Source: Telmatactis stephensoni
Lineage: Eukaryota; Cnidaria; Anthozoa; Actiniaria; Isophelliidae
DNA length: 64,000 nt
Direction: 5' to 3'
Assembly: GCA_029948255.1 (NCBI GenBank)
Contig: JALIZF010001481.1
Span: 1 to 64,000, forward strand
A program made the position numbers and the translations under genes. This document shows positions 11,765-24,900 of the stretch, one piece after another. Each line of letters begins with the position of its first letter. Position 1 is the first letter of the stretch. A model generated the notes under the pieces. The model saw nothing but the letters and a program-made list of their open reading frames with translations. It did not search any database and was not told the DNA's origin.

Positions 11765-12560
11765 CTAAAATAAGGGACAATCCCAAATTTAATGACATGA
11801 AAAAGGTTGCAAAGAAGTTTAGTCAGGTAAAGAAACATCTGGCTTGATGTTTTCATTTTGGGAGGGAAGGTTATTTAGCTTGAAGGACTGAAGGTGCGCC
11901 AAAGATCGGAAAGAAGTCGCTGCTCAAGGAAATGTTTGAGAAATGTTCAAGGAAAACTGAATAAGGGACGTTCTAACATTTAACTTGGAAAAAGCCAACT
12001 AGATAAAATAAGTTTTGATGGTTTGATTTTATTTTGGAGAAGGTTCTTGAATGTGCGCCAAAGATCAGAAATTGTAAAAGATGTGACCCCTATATTCGAG
12101 GACAACGCAATAGGGGACATTCCCAAGTTTTACGGGAAAGAGGTTGAGAAAAGTTACATCCGGGTAAATAGACATCTGTGTGAATTTTTGGAAGGTTCTT
12201 TAGTTTGAAGGCGTGTCAAAGATCAGAAGCATCAAAATCAGTGACCAATGAAAACTAAAATAAACGTAGACTCGTGCCGCCCTAAAGGCCTGGGCACGAG
12301 TAAAAAGGGCACTTCCCAAATTTAAATAGGAAAAAGATTAAAAATTTTCAGCCAGGTGAATAGATATCTGGAATGATGAATTCTTTTTGGAAGGTTCTTT
12401 TGCTTAAAGGTTCGCCAATCAGAAAGAGTGAGAGCACTCTCATGTAAAATCTGAATAGGGACGTATAACCCCAAACTTAACGTGAAGAGGATGAGAAAAA
12501 TTACATCCAGGTGATGAGACATCTGGTTTGATAATATGGGTTTTAAGGGATAGGCTCTTG
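11765..12560. repeat. Degenerate tandem repeat, about 170-bp period x about 5
   Basis: Motifs GACATCTGG, then TTTTGGAAGGTTCTT, then GTGCGCCAAAGATCAGAA recur in the same order at roughly 11830, 12010, 12171, 12362 and 12514. Diverged, so old. Confidence 0.65.
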
Positions 12561-14542
12561 AACTTGAAGGTATGTTACGAAAGCAAGAAGGACATGATGA
12601 AACCTATACGGCTACCCGCTTGTACTCCCTGCGCTGTAGATTAACGAAAACTGGGCGGAATCTCAAAAATGTAACGCTGCCTATTTAAAGAATTTTTGAA
12701 CATTTATGTACAAGGTCGATCAGTTTCCAACTGAGATGGTCTTTTTGAATCTCTACCAAAATCTTTCCCTGCGTGAAGGAAATTCGAGCTCTGTTTCGGT
12801 GTCTATTTAAAGGAACTTGTTAAAAAACTTGTTGGAACAAAGGCAGCGAGCCCTACAAAGGTCAGAGTCGGTTCATAAACGCTCGTCATTTTGTAAAATT
12901 TTTCAAATTGTTAAATTGTTAAGCTGCTTTAGAGATGAAGTCATTGACAAATATACATAATGGAAATTTATTTTGTGTCTGTCAGTTGGAGCGTCTCAAT
13001 TTGGGACCTTTGGCCTTGGTTAGGATGGGTCTGCCAAACCTAAACCCTTCAATGTGTCACATAAGACTTCATCCAAGGTGTTTCGGATTGAGATTCCTTG
13101 AGGGGCCATTTGCATTAGATTTATTGAAAACCTAGTGAGGACTCATTAATCAAACAGAAAGTGGTTGTCAACCGAACTGCACTGTAATCATTTACCACAT
13201 GTGGCCAAACCCTTCTTCATTTTATTGTCCTTTCAAGTTGTTGATGTTATGAGAACTAGGATCTCTCGTTTCGATTTAAGGGCCTGGTATAGTAGAAAGG
13301 GGAAGGCCTGTACGTACTGACTTGCCGAACCTTTAGTCTTTCGTCTAAAATGTGGTCAGAACTTGCAGGTATTGTAAGTGTTGTTGTGGCCGCCCAGGTT
13401 TCTTGTGGTAAATGGGGTCTACTGTCTCTACTCTATTGTTTTGGGCTACATTTTGCAATATCGTGGCGCAATATTACCCAAATTGACTTTGTAAGCTGTA
13501 GTTATTACGTCTTTGATTGGTTAGGAAGTCAGGGCCATGATTTTTGTCACATCTAACAATGTGGTTCCAAAACGAAAAGTCGGAGACGGACAGACACAAA
13601 CATGTGCAAGTACATTAGTTTCACTTCCTCGCCAGCGGCGCACAACACCTTAAGTCGATCTTTGCATGCAGTATGTGGTTTATCGAGGTATTATAGGGTG
13701 TGTTAAGGGTGGACCGGAGGTTTAGATGATGTTGACAGAAATCACAGTTAGTACTTGAATCACGTTAGTGCCTGGTTTCACCTCAAAACGTCAAAAGGGC
13801 TGGTCTCGGTAGTAAGGGTAACATGAGTTTAAACTACAATTTGACAATTATCAAACTGGTTCTCAAAGTGACATCAGGTTAGCAATTCGTAAATTTTTCT
13901 CGTCAAATACTTTGAAGGCAATTCATTTGCTGTCCTTGCTTCATGAAAGTCTTCGAGCCCCAGAATCCTCTGTACGTGATATCACTAGATGATTATAGCA
14001 GGCTGCAGCCTATGGGCGGAATGCTGATTTGCCCGCCATGCTGTTTTGTCATCCACTGGACTTTCTCGATCTTACGATCACTTTCAGTTGAATTTCCGAG
14101 ATCCCTGAGCTTCTCAGTATCCAATCTTTTAGAATGGATAATACTTGCTTATTTTGTTCCCGACACCTGGTTAGAACTTTGAAGTTTAATAATAATAATA
14201 ATAATAAATCCTTTATTTCATGAGGGTAGCACTAAATAGCCAAAGGCTAATAAACTTGTGGCCCTCAAGTTTAAACTTGTGGCCCGGAAGTTTGGGAGTG
14301 TCGTTGTTATTATTAATGATAAAGAGTATAAGGTAGTCAGAATGAAGTATTTTCGATTCACTTATCAAACTCATTAATAATTCATTAGAAAACACAATGG
14401 AAATCACTACCGGAACGTAGATCTTTATATCGGATAAAGATTTTTGTTCATTTGCATAAACTTGAAGTTGGATTTTCTAAGCCAAAAGTAGTCAAACTTG
14501 GAAAATTCTGGTCCAATATGATAATTGACAACTAGACGTTTG

Positions 14543-14658
14543 ATAAGTAATATAAAGAACTCGAGAGCGTGTTATATCGGGTCTAAAGATCCTCGCCTTC
14601 GGCTCGGATCTTTATCCACCGATATAACACGCTCTCTCGTTCTTTATACATTACTTAT
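14543..14658. repeat. Fold-back element with TCGCCTTCGGCTCG loop
   Basis: About 50-bp arms (ATAAGTAATATAAAGAACTC, GCGTGTTATATCGG, AAAGATCC and their complements) meet at a GC-rich loop CTCGCCTTCGGCTCG. The same type of loop occurs in the fold-back at 53664-53771. Confidence 0.7.
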
Positions 14659-15201
14659 ACTGTTACTTGAATACTTTCAGCAGGTTTGGCACACTGATCT
14701 CACTTCTCTTATTCCGAGCTGCGTCCTGAGTTCGCACCAATTTCAGGTGTTTCTTTACACTCCAAGCTCAGGAGTTTTTAGTGTATGTTGAGTGTGTGTG
14801 TATATATATGTTGTTTGAAAAAATATTAAGTTAATAACAAGTACTTTCGATGAGAAGTATCAACTAGCCTGAGAAAGCGGTCGTCTAGTCTATTTCGCTC
14901 TCTCGCGCGTTGACCCGAATGGATGTAAACCGTAATTTAACAGTTAACGATGAGTGATTTAGCTCAAGTTTATCGTATGATTTCGCTTTATCAAATATAT
15001 GCCAAGGAAGATTCCCATTTGTCTAAGCACGGGATCCTTTCCTTCCCCATTTTTTCCCTCCTTTGCTTCCTTTCACTTTTTCTTCATTGGAAGCCGTAAC
15101 GCACTCCATATCAAACAATCGTTGTCGTTCGCTGGGCTTCCTGTGTTTTTATTATTGGTCATCCTGTTTACCAAAAAGCCGTGGTTTCTAAGCCATTTTC
15201 A

Positions 15202-15263
15202 AGATGGGTGAGACACTAGGGCATCCTTCAGAAGGATGTATCTTCGGAGGCTACTCCGATCAG
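15202..15263 (+). repeat. SINE-like head fragment
   Basis: GGGCATCCTTCAGAAGGATG and CTTCGGAGGCTACTCCGATC occur here and, inverted, at 15833-15896. Probably one end of a dispersed short element. Confidence 0.4.
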
Positions 15264-15714
15264 CCGAACCCGAAGGCCTACGAACGTAATCCGACTTAAA
15301 CCGATTAATGTTCGTAATAAAAGACAATTTGAAGCGAATGACTAGATTCTGGACACAATTTTAGTGGGGAAATCTCTTATTTTTCAAATGAATAAAACAT
15401 GTTGGAGATTCAGTTCAGTTATGATACCTAATAAACAATGGCATTCATCTGGACCTCACCAAAGAAATCTTTCAAAAGGATGATATGAACACTAACCAGA
15501 AACGGAAACCAAAGTCCAATGAAATTTGATATGGCGGGAAATCTTCTTTGGCGGGAAATCGTAGACGTGCTTCGGCTACAACTTCCTCATTATTATTATA
15601 TTCACGCTCCGATTTATTTCGTTTTTTTAGGGGAGAAAAATGTTATCGCTTTGAAAATTAATTGATAAAAGGGATGTATAAGGGTAAAGGAATAAATATG
15701 GGGAAAAACAGAGG

Positions 15715-15896
15715 ATAAAAAAAAGGTAAGCGAATCCATCGGAGATTCGAACCCGCAAACTTCCATTTTGAACGCGATCGCGAAGCCATAATGTTCAGGA
15801 CTGAGCTGAACCTGGGCTGCCTGTGATCGGAGTAGCTTCCGAAGATACATCCTTCTAAAGGATGCCCTAGCGTGCTCACCTTCAAGATGGTGGACA
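15715..15896 (-). repeat. Possible tRNA-derived SINE
   Basis: Reading leftward, the head matches the fragment at 15202-15263, and near 15745 there is a pol III B-box-like GGGTTCGAATCTCC. Orientation and the B box suggest a tRNA-related SINE; the A box is uncertain. It lies just downstream of the copy A stop codon. Confidence 0.4.
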
Positions 15897-15955
15897 ATGT
15901 GATGTTTCTCTACAATATCTGCAAGTTTTCATACAAATTTTCGAGTCTTTAAGCT

Positions 15956-18900
15956 CTAAATGGCACGAAAAATATACAAAAATGAAACCAGTTGACTTCC
16001 AAATAAGGTAAGGTATGCCCAAATATGGACATAGAATTTGGCGTGCGAAGAACCACTTTTTATGGGGATTTGTTTGATATCCAAATCACTGTAGCGATAC
16101 ACACGAGATCCACAAGTAGCGCCTTTAGGTAGCCATGGCTTCCAGTATCCTGCTGCTTTTGCGACTCGAATGGCATTGGGATCGTTCAAGGTATTAAGAG
16201 GACGAACGCTACTATTTCTGTAGACTTCCAAGCGTGCGCGAAGGTCGGCAAGGATTCCTGGATGCAAATGTTTCACGTCGGTAGTTTCTCTTGGGTCTGT
16301 AGCGATGTTGAAAAGGGCCTCTTTTACGAGATCGGTGTAAAGCTTAAATTAAAAAAAAATTAAATGGTGATATTAATTTCTAGTCGTGTAGAGATTCTGA
16401 TAAAATCTTTATTCTCTATGAGGAAATCGAGTGTGTAGATGTTACTGGGGAAGATTGACTGACCGATATTCGGAAGGTGACTCAGGTTTAAACCCCGTCT
16501 GCGACTCGATTTTTTTCCGATATCAATTCATAATCGATGGACATTTACACAAATAACCAATCATTGTTGGTACACAATAACTCCTCTACTCGCACTGCCC
16601 GTTCCAGATCAAGAAAGGAAAGAGCACTCCCTTTGATTGTGTTGGGTAAATGGTATTCAAAACAATCTTACATTTTTTCCTCCAGTGCCTGGCTTCAGAT
16701 GACCTCCCTTTTCAGGAGGTACGAACCATTCTGCATTTGGAGCATTCTGCACAAGCTTCCAGTTTTTATAACGTAAAGCGCTTCCTAACGTTGGTGGAAA
16801 GGAAGCGCCTTTTTTCGTTGGCATGTACTGTTCGTCGATATTTATCAGGATCTCTTCTCTTGGTGAAGGTGCTCCCGAAGAGATCGTGTCCCAAACGTTG
16901 AATCCATCGACGTTTTCTTTCACTTTTAGACCTGATTGAGAAACGAAATAACAAGGAATGAACAATCCATTCATGTCCTATCTCTTATCGCAAATAAGAG
17001 GCCTTCATATGTTGATTGTAATGATAGGCAAAAAAATAAACTGCAAAGCTACCGTTTTCTCGTTTAGCCAAGGCCTAAAATGGCTTGTATATAATAAAAG
17101 TTTGACTCTTACTAACTATAAGGCCTATAGGAGGCCACAAACCGTTTTTGTCGTGTAATGAGCTTCACGCCGGGTAAGAAATTAAAAAGAACGTTGGTGA
17201 GGTGTTTTTTTGTTGTTGGTGTTGTTGTTATGTTTGCTTTGCTGTTTCCGTGATTGTATCTTACCGGCGAGATTGATGAGGGTCGGGAACCAGTCGGTAG
17301 CATGAAGGAGATCATCGCTTACTCGTCCTGGAGTTTTGATCATTTTACCATGTACAAAGGCCATGGCTCTAACACCTCCCTCCCATACTTGGATCTTGTA
17401 CCCTCTTAAAGGATAGTTATAACCTCCGAACTGTGGTATGCCACCATTGTCTGTTGTAAAGATGATCAAGGTATTGTCCATCATACTAAAATAAAAGGAA
17501 AGAAAGATCATTCTCTCCCTCGAACATCCCTAGGATCTTTCCGATCTGCTCTATCCAGTGCTGCTTCTCAGACACTAGGGAGACGTACAATTTTGACAAT
17601 ATTCGCGTATTCGGTGAAAAAGAACTTTCCCCTCCTCAGCTCCGGCGAACACAAGATCATATCCCTTGTACGTATCATTTTCTCCTTTTCCAGTCGATAC
17701 TATCGATATTAACCCGATATTTTAAATATTTACTTTGTTCCTTCCCTCGATCAGGAATGTCGCAAAGTGCGGTTATATATGAGTATAAACTGATTTTATG
17801 GGTGCCTATTTGCTAAAGCAGATCAGGTGGTACACGCGTCACCTGAGCTTGGCTTCTCAGCCAAATGGATTATCTCTCGAATATTATTAGTCAAGATACC
17901 AGCTCCTAGGGGTTTATTTACTAGACATCCAAGTTATAATGAGCAAGTTAACGTATCACTCACCCTTTAGCTGTTAGAGTATCTGTGACATTTTTGACAG
18001 CCTCGTCTATAACGCTAACCATTCCTGCATAGGTGCGTCTCAATGGGTCAGAAATCTCGTCCTTGTAAATATCTGAATATGCCGTTGGAGCCTGCACAGG
18101 CTGGTGGGTAACTAGGAACGGGAGGTAGAGGAACAAAGGCTTGGAAGGATCGTGATCCCTGATGATCTTATTTGCACGCTAGAGAAATGAAATTTAAAAC
18201 ACGCTCTAAAAGGTGCACTTGGTACTTGGTATGCATAAGCCCGGTATAAACACGACGAGTTTTGGGCACGGCACTCATAAATTGGGCACGGCTCTCCTAG
18301 CAGACGCACTCGGGACTACCAATTCAGAAGGACCCAGTATCCCTACGATTTTACATTTCCATTTACACAATAAAAATTGCGGGTACCTGCCTTAAATTTT
18401 AGGGACGAGTGCCCAGGGGTGCTATGCCCAAATTGCTTGTTGTGTAAACCGGGCTGTAGTGGAATATTGATTCCACTTTTACATGAATAATTAATTTTCA
18501 TTGGACAAAAGTAATACTTTGAATTAAAAAGGTTTAAAAAAATTAAAACCTAAAGAATGAGTCTTGGCATGTCATCAGGAAAAAATACGCTATTGTACGA
18601 TCAATGTCAAGGAGGATTAAAACGAACAACTTTATGTTGCTTTTCACAGTTTTCTCAATAAAACTACACACGCTAAATCGTGTAATACTGCTTTCAAAGG
18701 CATATTTGTGCGCGGTCCTCTCACGGCACACCACAGCTCAAACAGGGCATGGAGTTCCTGATGTCTGTGATATAAACTACTAGCTAACTACTATACACCA
18801 CTGCTGTGGTGTCCTTGTCTTTATAGTAAGGAGAATTAAAATTATACAAATATGAGCTCTAAATAAAGCTACTAACCTCAGAGTAAAGGTGTCCTGAATA

Positions 18901-21176
18901 GGTTTCCTTGGAAAAGTCCAGTTTGCCTTTTTCTTGGTTCTCGTGTAGGTCAAGAACACCACGGTTCAAGAACGTATAGTGATCAGCAGCCTCTAGATAG
19001 TTTCCAAAGTAGCTGTCAAATCCTCGGTAATTTGGCGTGTATCCCCACTCCGCAAATCCAAGATGCCATTTACCAACCATGTGTGTTGCATAGCCTGTTT
19101 TAGAGTTTTATAACGTCATTATGAAGTATGAACAATGGTCCTTTCCATAGGCTGCCCCCAAGCTGTGGAACGAACTTCCTGACCATATATGCAAGTGCAA
19201 AGACTTAACAACTTTTAAATCAAGACTTTTTATTTTAAGACAGTTTTCTATTAAATTTCCGTTTAAGATGCGCTATTGAACTATGCATATTATTATTGCA
19301 TATTATTATTATTAGATAGTATTGTAGATCATCCTTCTGAAGATCATTGGGAGCTGAGGAAGGAATTTGGAGTTGGTGGTGGGGAGAAACTGTTTTTGGA
19401 GGAAGGAGAAATACGAATATCACAAATTTGAGGAACTGGTAGAATGTCAAAAAAGGAGAGAGGAGTTAGTACAAAAAGTAGGAAAGAGCTTAGATTAATT
19501 TTACCTCTTCAGTCTCTCCGCTCTATTCAGAACAAGGAATGGACTGATTGGTTCGTAAATATAAAAAATGTGTCTTTTTATCGATACCTGCTTCTTTCAG
19601 TCTTTCTGGCAAAAGTGTAAACTGCAATGGAAGTCCATAAGGGTTTTCAGGCCAAATGACGGCGTGTTGTAGACCTGAAACAAAGCTGTGTGATCAGTTT
19701 CATTTGAAGCCACTTTGGGATTGAAATAAAGGTATTTTCAGGGAGTTTAAAGGCATCTCCATGAAGTTTAATTGCGCCAGTGAAATAATTTACAATGGCT
19801 ACTGCTAACTAGCATAAATATACTGAAAATTTGTATTTCTGGAGTTGCATCAATTTCAAACCATGAAGTTGTTGATTTAGATTGTGGGTGAGTTTCAAAA
19901 AATATATATTAAATCCTTAACAAGATATGAGGATGATTTAAAATGTTGAAAATGCACCAAAACGAGGCTACCAAGGCTTCTAGTCAAAATCACATACAAA
20001 ATCTCTATTTTTCACTGGGCATAACTCTTCTTTGCTATTAAACCAAAAGTGATGATACTTTCTGGAAAAATTTGTCATGAAGCACTTTCTTGCATAGCAC
20101 TGCTGACCATTTCTCAAATCTATGCCCGGCAAAGGATGTTAGAATGTTTAGACAATGTGTATGTGATTCAAACAATGTCAGGTCATAAAAACTGAGATCA
20201 GGATGAGGTTTTATATGAACATGCCTGAAGTGTGAAGTATATTTGGATATGCTTCTTCGCCAAGTGCAAACCAGTTTCAAAAACTAACTTCAAACTTAAC
20301 AATTTTTTACGGCTAAAAGAACTCATTCACGAAGTTTCCGCTTCAAAAAAGCTTTAAACAGTGAAAGTAATTGACCAAAAATCAGCAGTTTTGTTCAGAA
20401 AAACTCGCTTTGTTTACTGGTAACCATGGACGCGTTCTAGTCTTGATGATACGGAATAGAACACTCATTCTTCTTTTAAAAGGGAAACTTACCAGACATA
20501 AATTAAAAATACTTGAGAGAGAATCAATTAATTGAGAGAATAATACGTTTGTTTTGGTAAGAACTTTCACTTCCATCTTAACACGGCCTACAAACATTTA
20601 CTGAACTTTCACTTCGTTGACAGTAGATGTACGGATTGAAGAGAGGTCAAAAGACAACCCGAGACAACAACAAGTTTGATTACAAATCGGCACAGACGCA
20701 ACATCTATTAGATCCATGTTTTTTGAATATTTTGAAACATTTTTACTGTACTTTAGTTCTAGAGAAAAATTTTTAAGTATCTGACATGTTTTGGATAATA
20801 AACCGTAAACTCAAATTCACTTCTTCTTAAATTATGCCGTGTATATCAACTGTACTGTAACGAACATGTAGTAACATGTCCAACATGAGTATATTCATCG
20901 ATCTATCTTACCTGTGTGTATAGCGTACATTCCAGTCATAATAGCCCCCCTGGTTGGAGTACATAAAGGTTGTACATAGTAGTTATTCAGGATAACACCG
21001 TCGTGAGCCAGCTTGTCAATGTGTGGGGTTTTCATGACGGAATCATTTGCGTATCCCAAGTCACCCCAACCCAAATCATCGGCTACTATTAATACTATAT
21101 GGGGTGGGTTTGCACTACTACAGTAGGTAAGAACTGTAGCAACAACCACCAGACTTAACACCAATCCGCGATACAT
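15956..21176 (-). CDS. Arylsulfatase B/I/J-like sulfatase, array copy A
   Basis: Seven exons: 21176-20912, 19674-19588, 19094-18877, 18178-17964, 17485-17265, 16931-16672 and 16342-15956; 1653 nt, 550 residues, close to the length of animal ARSB. A signal peptide ([16 protein letters not shown]..., cleavage near Ala22) predicts a secreted or lysosomal enzyme that hydrolyses sulfate esters. Sulfatase residues are all present: metal ligands Asp33 and Asp34 (VADDLGWGD), the formylglycine cysteine Cys72 and Arg76 (CTPTR), Lys126 and His128 (GKWHLG), His215 (VTHQP), Asp274 and Asn275 (TTDNGG), and Lys292 (LRGYK before WEGGVRA). Asn44 lies in a glycosylation sequon. Every intron has GT/AG ends. The start is the only ATG before the hydrophobic leader. 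The C-terminus differs from the other copies after YSDL: about 30 extra residues are read from downstream sequence with no similarity to the sister tails. The substrate cannot be read from sequence; glycosaminoglycan or other sulfated glycans is inference. Confidence 0.92.
16440..16515 (+). repeat. tRNA-derived SINE remnant in copy A intron 6
   Basis: GACTGACCGATATTCGGAAGG followed by the B-box-like GGTTTAAACCCC. Same element, better kept, in intron 6 of D and E. Confidence 0.45.
18238..18455. mobile_element. MITE in copy A intron 3
   Basis: Inverted ends AGCCCGGTATAAACAC / GTGTAAACCGGGCT with inner GGGCACGGCAC / GCTATGCCC parts. Orthologous copies lie in intron 3 of B and C; D has lost this part of the intron. 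Confidence 0.65.
19130..19340 (+). mobile_element. LINE reverse-transcriptase C-terminal fragment, copy A intron 2
   Basis: From 19151 the plus strand reads [15 protein letters not shown] then [15 protein letters not shown] to a TGA. This is the usual C-terminal end of CR1/L2/Jockey-type LINE ORF2. The same fragment is in intron 2 of copy D but not of B or C. Confidence 0.65.
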
Positions 21177-21254
21177 CTTTGGAAAAGGATTGGACGAGTT
21201 AACTTCGAAACAGGTATATGTGTCTTTGAAAAGGTCTTTGAGTGAACGGACAAG

Positions 21255-21374
21255 CCAAGGTTAGAGTGTAGCTGTATATGTGGGGTGTTCAGGGCATTCG
21301 ATGTCACGTGGTATCGATGTTGAATTGGTTTCTGGGACAACGATCGATGCTCAAGCAAACAAGCATTTATAAAC
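21255..21374 (-). promoter_or_regulatory. Conserved upstream block / putative promoter, copy A
   Basis: A block with ATCGATCGTTGTCCC, CACGTGACATCGAATGCCC and a TATA-like CATATACAGC is shared with the upstream regions of C and D but absent from B. A further TTTATAAAT lies at 21366-21374. Conservation alone supports function; the transcription start is unknown. Confidence 0.4.
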
Positions 21375-21424
21375 CGCTTGAGTTCTAGCAGCGCTGTGCT
21401 CTTGGATAACAAATAAACGTTACT

Positions 21425-21600
21425 GACATATAGGACATTGTGTAGAGTTCTGTTTTCAGTTTTGTCTTGAAGGAGTAGAGATCATCAGACTTTCTAATTT
21501 CCAGTGGTAGTTCATTCTTCCAGAGTTTGGGGGCAGCCACGGAGAACGCACGGAGTCCATAACTCTTCAGCCTGTAATCTTTGGGTTTTACTCAGTTTTC
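21425..21600 (-). mobile_element. LINE reverse-transcriptase C-terminal fragment
   Basis: Minus-strand reading RLKSYGLRAFSVAAPKLW, then NELPLEIRKSDDLYSFKTKL. Typical of the C-terminal tail of non-LTR reverse transcriptases. Too short to be active. Confidence 0.65.
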
Positions 21601-21750
21601 TCAGTTTACATTGTGTAAACTTCAATGAGGTCTACTATATATGGAGGTGCGAGCTTTTAGTTTAGGAATCCCCAACTGAAAGTTAGGGGGTTCATTTGCA
21701 GAAGAATGAACTCGAAAATTAGGGGAAGCATTTCTGATTATCTTATACTC

Positions 21751-21756
21751 TTTATT
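21751..21756 (-). promoter_or_regulatory. Poly(A) signal, copy B
   Basis: AATAAA on the gene strand about 185 bp past the stop, in a segment (ATCTTATACTCTTTATT) shared by C and E. Confidence 0.5.
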
Positions 21757-21939
21757 ATCAATAATAACAGGTACTTTTGATGAGAAATATCAACTAGCCT
21801 GAGAAAACAGGCGTCTGTTTCGCTCTCTCTCTCCTTGACCCGACTGGATTCAACTTAATTTAACAGTTAACTATTACTGATTTAGCTCAATTTTATCGTA
21901 TGACATCGCTTTACCAAATATATAGCAAGGAAGATATTC

Positions 21940-24900
21940 CTATTTATCTAAGCACGTGATCCTTTCTTTCCTCTTCATGTTCATCCTTTGCACTTTGTTT
22001 TCTTTCCTTGGTAAAGGTCTTCTTTGGCAGCCCGTTGCGCACTCCAAATCACTGTAGCGATAGACACGAGATCCACAAGTTGCGCCCTCAGGTAGCCATG
22101 GCTTCCAGTATCCTGCTGCTTTTGCGACTCGCATGGCATTGGGATCGTTCAAGGTATTAAGAGGACGAACACGACTCTTTTTGTAGACTTCCAAGCGTGC
22201 GCGAAGGTCGGCAAGGATTCCTGGATGCAAATGTTTCACGTCGGTAGTTTCTCTTGGGTCTGCAGCGATGTCGAAAAGGGCCTCTTTTACGAGATGAATG
22301 TAGTAAAGCTTAAATCAAAGCATGCAATTGAATGGTGAAGTTTTAACATGATAGATTATTTGACCATAAAGGTTTATTTCTAGACATGTTTCGGCGGACA
22401 ACTCGCAACTTCGTCTCTACTCACACTGTCCTCTCTAGATCAATGATGATCAATGGTGAATGATATTCAAAATTATCTTACATATTTTCCTTCAGTGCCC
22501 GGTCTCAGATGACCTCCCTTCTCAGGTGGTAAGAACCATCCTGCATTTGGAGCATTCTGCACAAGCTTCCAGTTTTTATAACGTAAAGCGCTTCCTAACG
22601 TTTGTGGGAAGGGAACCCCTTTTCTCGGTGGCATGGACTCTTCGTCGATATTTATCAGGATTTCTGCTCTTGGTGAAGGTGCTCCCGAAGAGATCGTGTC
22701 CCAAACGTTAAATCCATCGACGTCTTCCTGCACATCCAGACCTGATTGAAAACGAAAACGGAATAACGCAAAGAATGAACAATCCATTCATATCTTATAT
22801 AATTGCAGATAAGAGGCCTTCATTGAGTGTAATGACAGACACCACTGCTCAACATTCCACCCATGGTAAAGCCTTGTCAAATCAGCGAAGTTTCTTGGAG
22901 ATAATACTGAACCCAAACGATGGCCCGGGGGGGGGGGGGGGGGTTCCATTATAAAAGGATCGGGTATGCTCGTCGTATCTCTTAGGGGTAAAATCAGCGA
23001 TTGGGTATCTTTTAGGGTGTTACAATTAAAGTTTAGAGTTTTAGCATTTCCTGGTCTCTCTTAGGGTATTAAAAGAGCCCATTGATTATTATCTTGTTCT
23101 CAAATGGAAGAAATTTGCCCAACAAAAGATTGTCAACCGTTCAATTTTACGTTCATCATAATAATGTTCATTATCTTGTTTATCGCTGGTATCTCTTAGG
23201 GGTTAAAAATCGTCCAGCCGCGCCCTTCTTAAAAGACTTCCGGTCGTATCTTTTAGGGGTATTTTTAAAAATTTCCGACGAGCATACCCGATCTTTTTAC
23301 AATGGAGTTCCCCCCGTGAACGATGTTTTTTCCTGCAGATCAAAATATCACCTCTTTCAAAGTTCTAAAACTCCTTTGACAAATTTCGATGGCATTTGAA
23401 ATTCTGTTCTTCAATCCTAAGGCCCTGGCGAACATGTTCCCTCGTAACTCCTCGTTTAACCAGGGTCTTAAGGGCTTTTACACAAACTTTTGACTCAGTC
23501 TTACTTCCTATAGGGTCTTATATGTGTTGTACTATGAGAGGCCACAAATATTTTTACTGCCTTGTTGTGTAATGAGCTTCACGCCGAGTAAGATTGTAGA
23601 AAAGACGTTGGTGAGGTGTTTTTTTGTTGTGTTCATTTTGCTGTTTCCGTGATTGTATCTTACCGGCGAGATTAACGAGAGTTGGGAACCAGTCGGTAGC
23701 ATGAAGGAGATCATCGCTTACTCGTCCTGGAGTTTTGATCATTTTACCATGTACAAAGGCCTTGGCTCTTACTCCTCCCTCCCATACTTGGGTCTTGTAC
23801 CCTCTTAAAGGATAGTTATATCCACCGAACTGTGGTATACCACCATTGTCTGTTGTAAAGATTATCAAGGTCTTGTCCATCATACTGAAATAAAAGGGCC
23901 GGTTTTAGGTTAGGTTGTATTACGACCTTTTTCAGCCTGAGAGAGGAAGGTATAGGAACTGGAAAAGTTTGGGGAAAAAATGGTCCTCTCCCTTGAACAT
24001 CCCTAGACCCGTTCCGGTCTACTCTCTCCAGTGCCGCTCCGCAGACACAAGGAAGATGTCCAATACATTTTTCGACGATATTCTTGTATTCGGAGAGCAA
24101 GATATTCCCCCCTCCTGTTCAGACGAACACAAGAGCATATCCCTTGTATCCTTTTCCTGTATTCCAGTCGATACTTATCGGTCTTTAAAAAACGATAAAT
24201 CTTTAATGCGCTTCTTCGATTTCCTACATTGGCTGCCAGATTTGCTAAACAGATCACGTGCTACATATTACCTGAGCTTGGCTTTCCCCAACCCCCAGGG
24301 GTTCAGTATTTACTAGACATCCATGATATGATAAGCAAGCTATCGTATCACTCACCCTTCAGCCGTTAGAGTATCTGTGACGTTTTTGACAGCCTCGTCC
24401 ACAGCGCTAACCATTCCTGCGTAGGTGCGTCTCAATGGGTCAGAAATCTCGTCCTTGTAAATATCTGAATATGCCGTTGGAGCCTGTACGGGCTCATGAG
24501 TCACTAGGAACGGGAGGTAGAGGAACAAAGGCTGGGAAGGATCGTGATCTTTGATGATCTTTTTTGCACGCTAGAGAAATGAAATTTCAAACACTCTTTA
24601 AAAGATAAACTTGGCACTTGATATGCATAAGCCTGGTTTGCACGATAAGAGTTTTGGGCGGCGGCACACCTAATTTGGGGATGGCATTCCAAGCAGATGG
24701 AGCTGGAACTACCTATTTAGAAGGCCCCAGTAAGATTATTTTACATTTTCATTAACACGATAAAAATCGCGGGTGCCGTGCCTTAAATTCTAGAAGCGAG
24801 TACCCAGAATTTCAGGGGTGCCGCGCCCAAAGCGCTTTTGTGTAATAATAATACTAAACCATGCTATAGTGGAATATTGATTCCACTTCAACATGAATAA

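Larger units (their letters stand above)
10658..15955. other. Intergenic region between ADAMTS-like gene and sulfatase array
   Basis: No supported exon on either strand. Contains a degenerate tandem repeat (11765-12560), a microsatellite-led repeat near 14190, a fold-back (14543-14658), and SINE-like inverted copies (15202-15263 and 15715-15896). From 14660 to 15000 there is sequence resembling the 3' flanks of the other sulfatase copies (AGTATCAACTAGCCTGAG and following), so the array's homology extends at least 1.2 kb past the copy A stop. From 12640 to 14190 I see nothing recognisable. Confidence 0.45.
21177..21939. other. Intergenic spacer A-B
   Basis: Holds the putative promoter of A, a LINE fragment (21425-21600) and, from about 21740, the 3' flank of B with its poly(A) signal. 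Confidence 0.6.
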
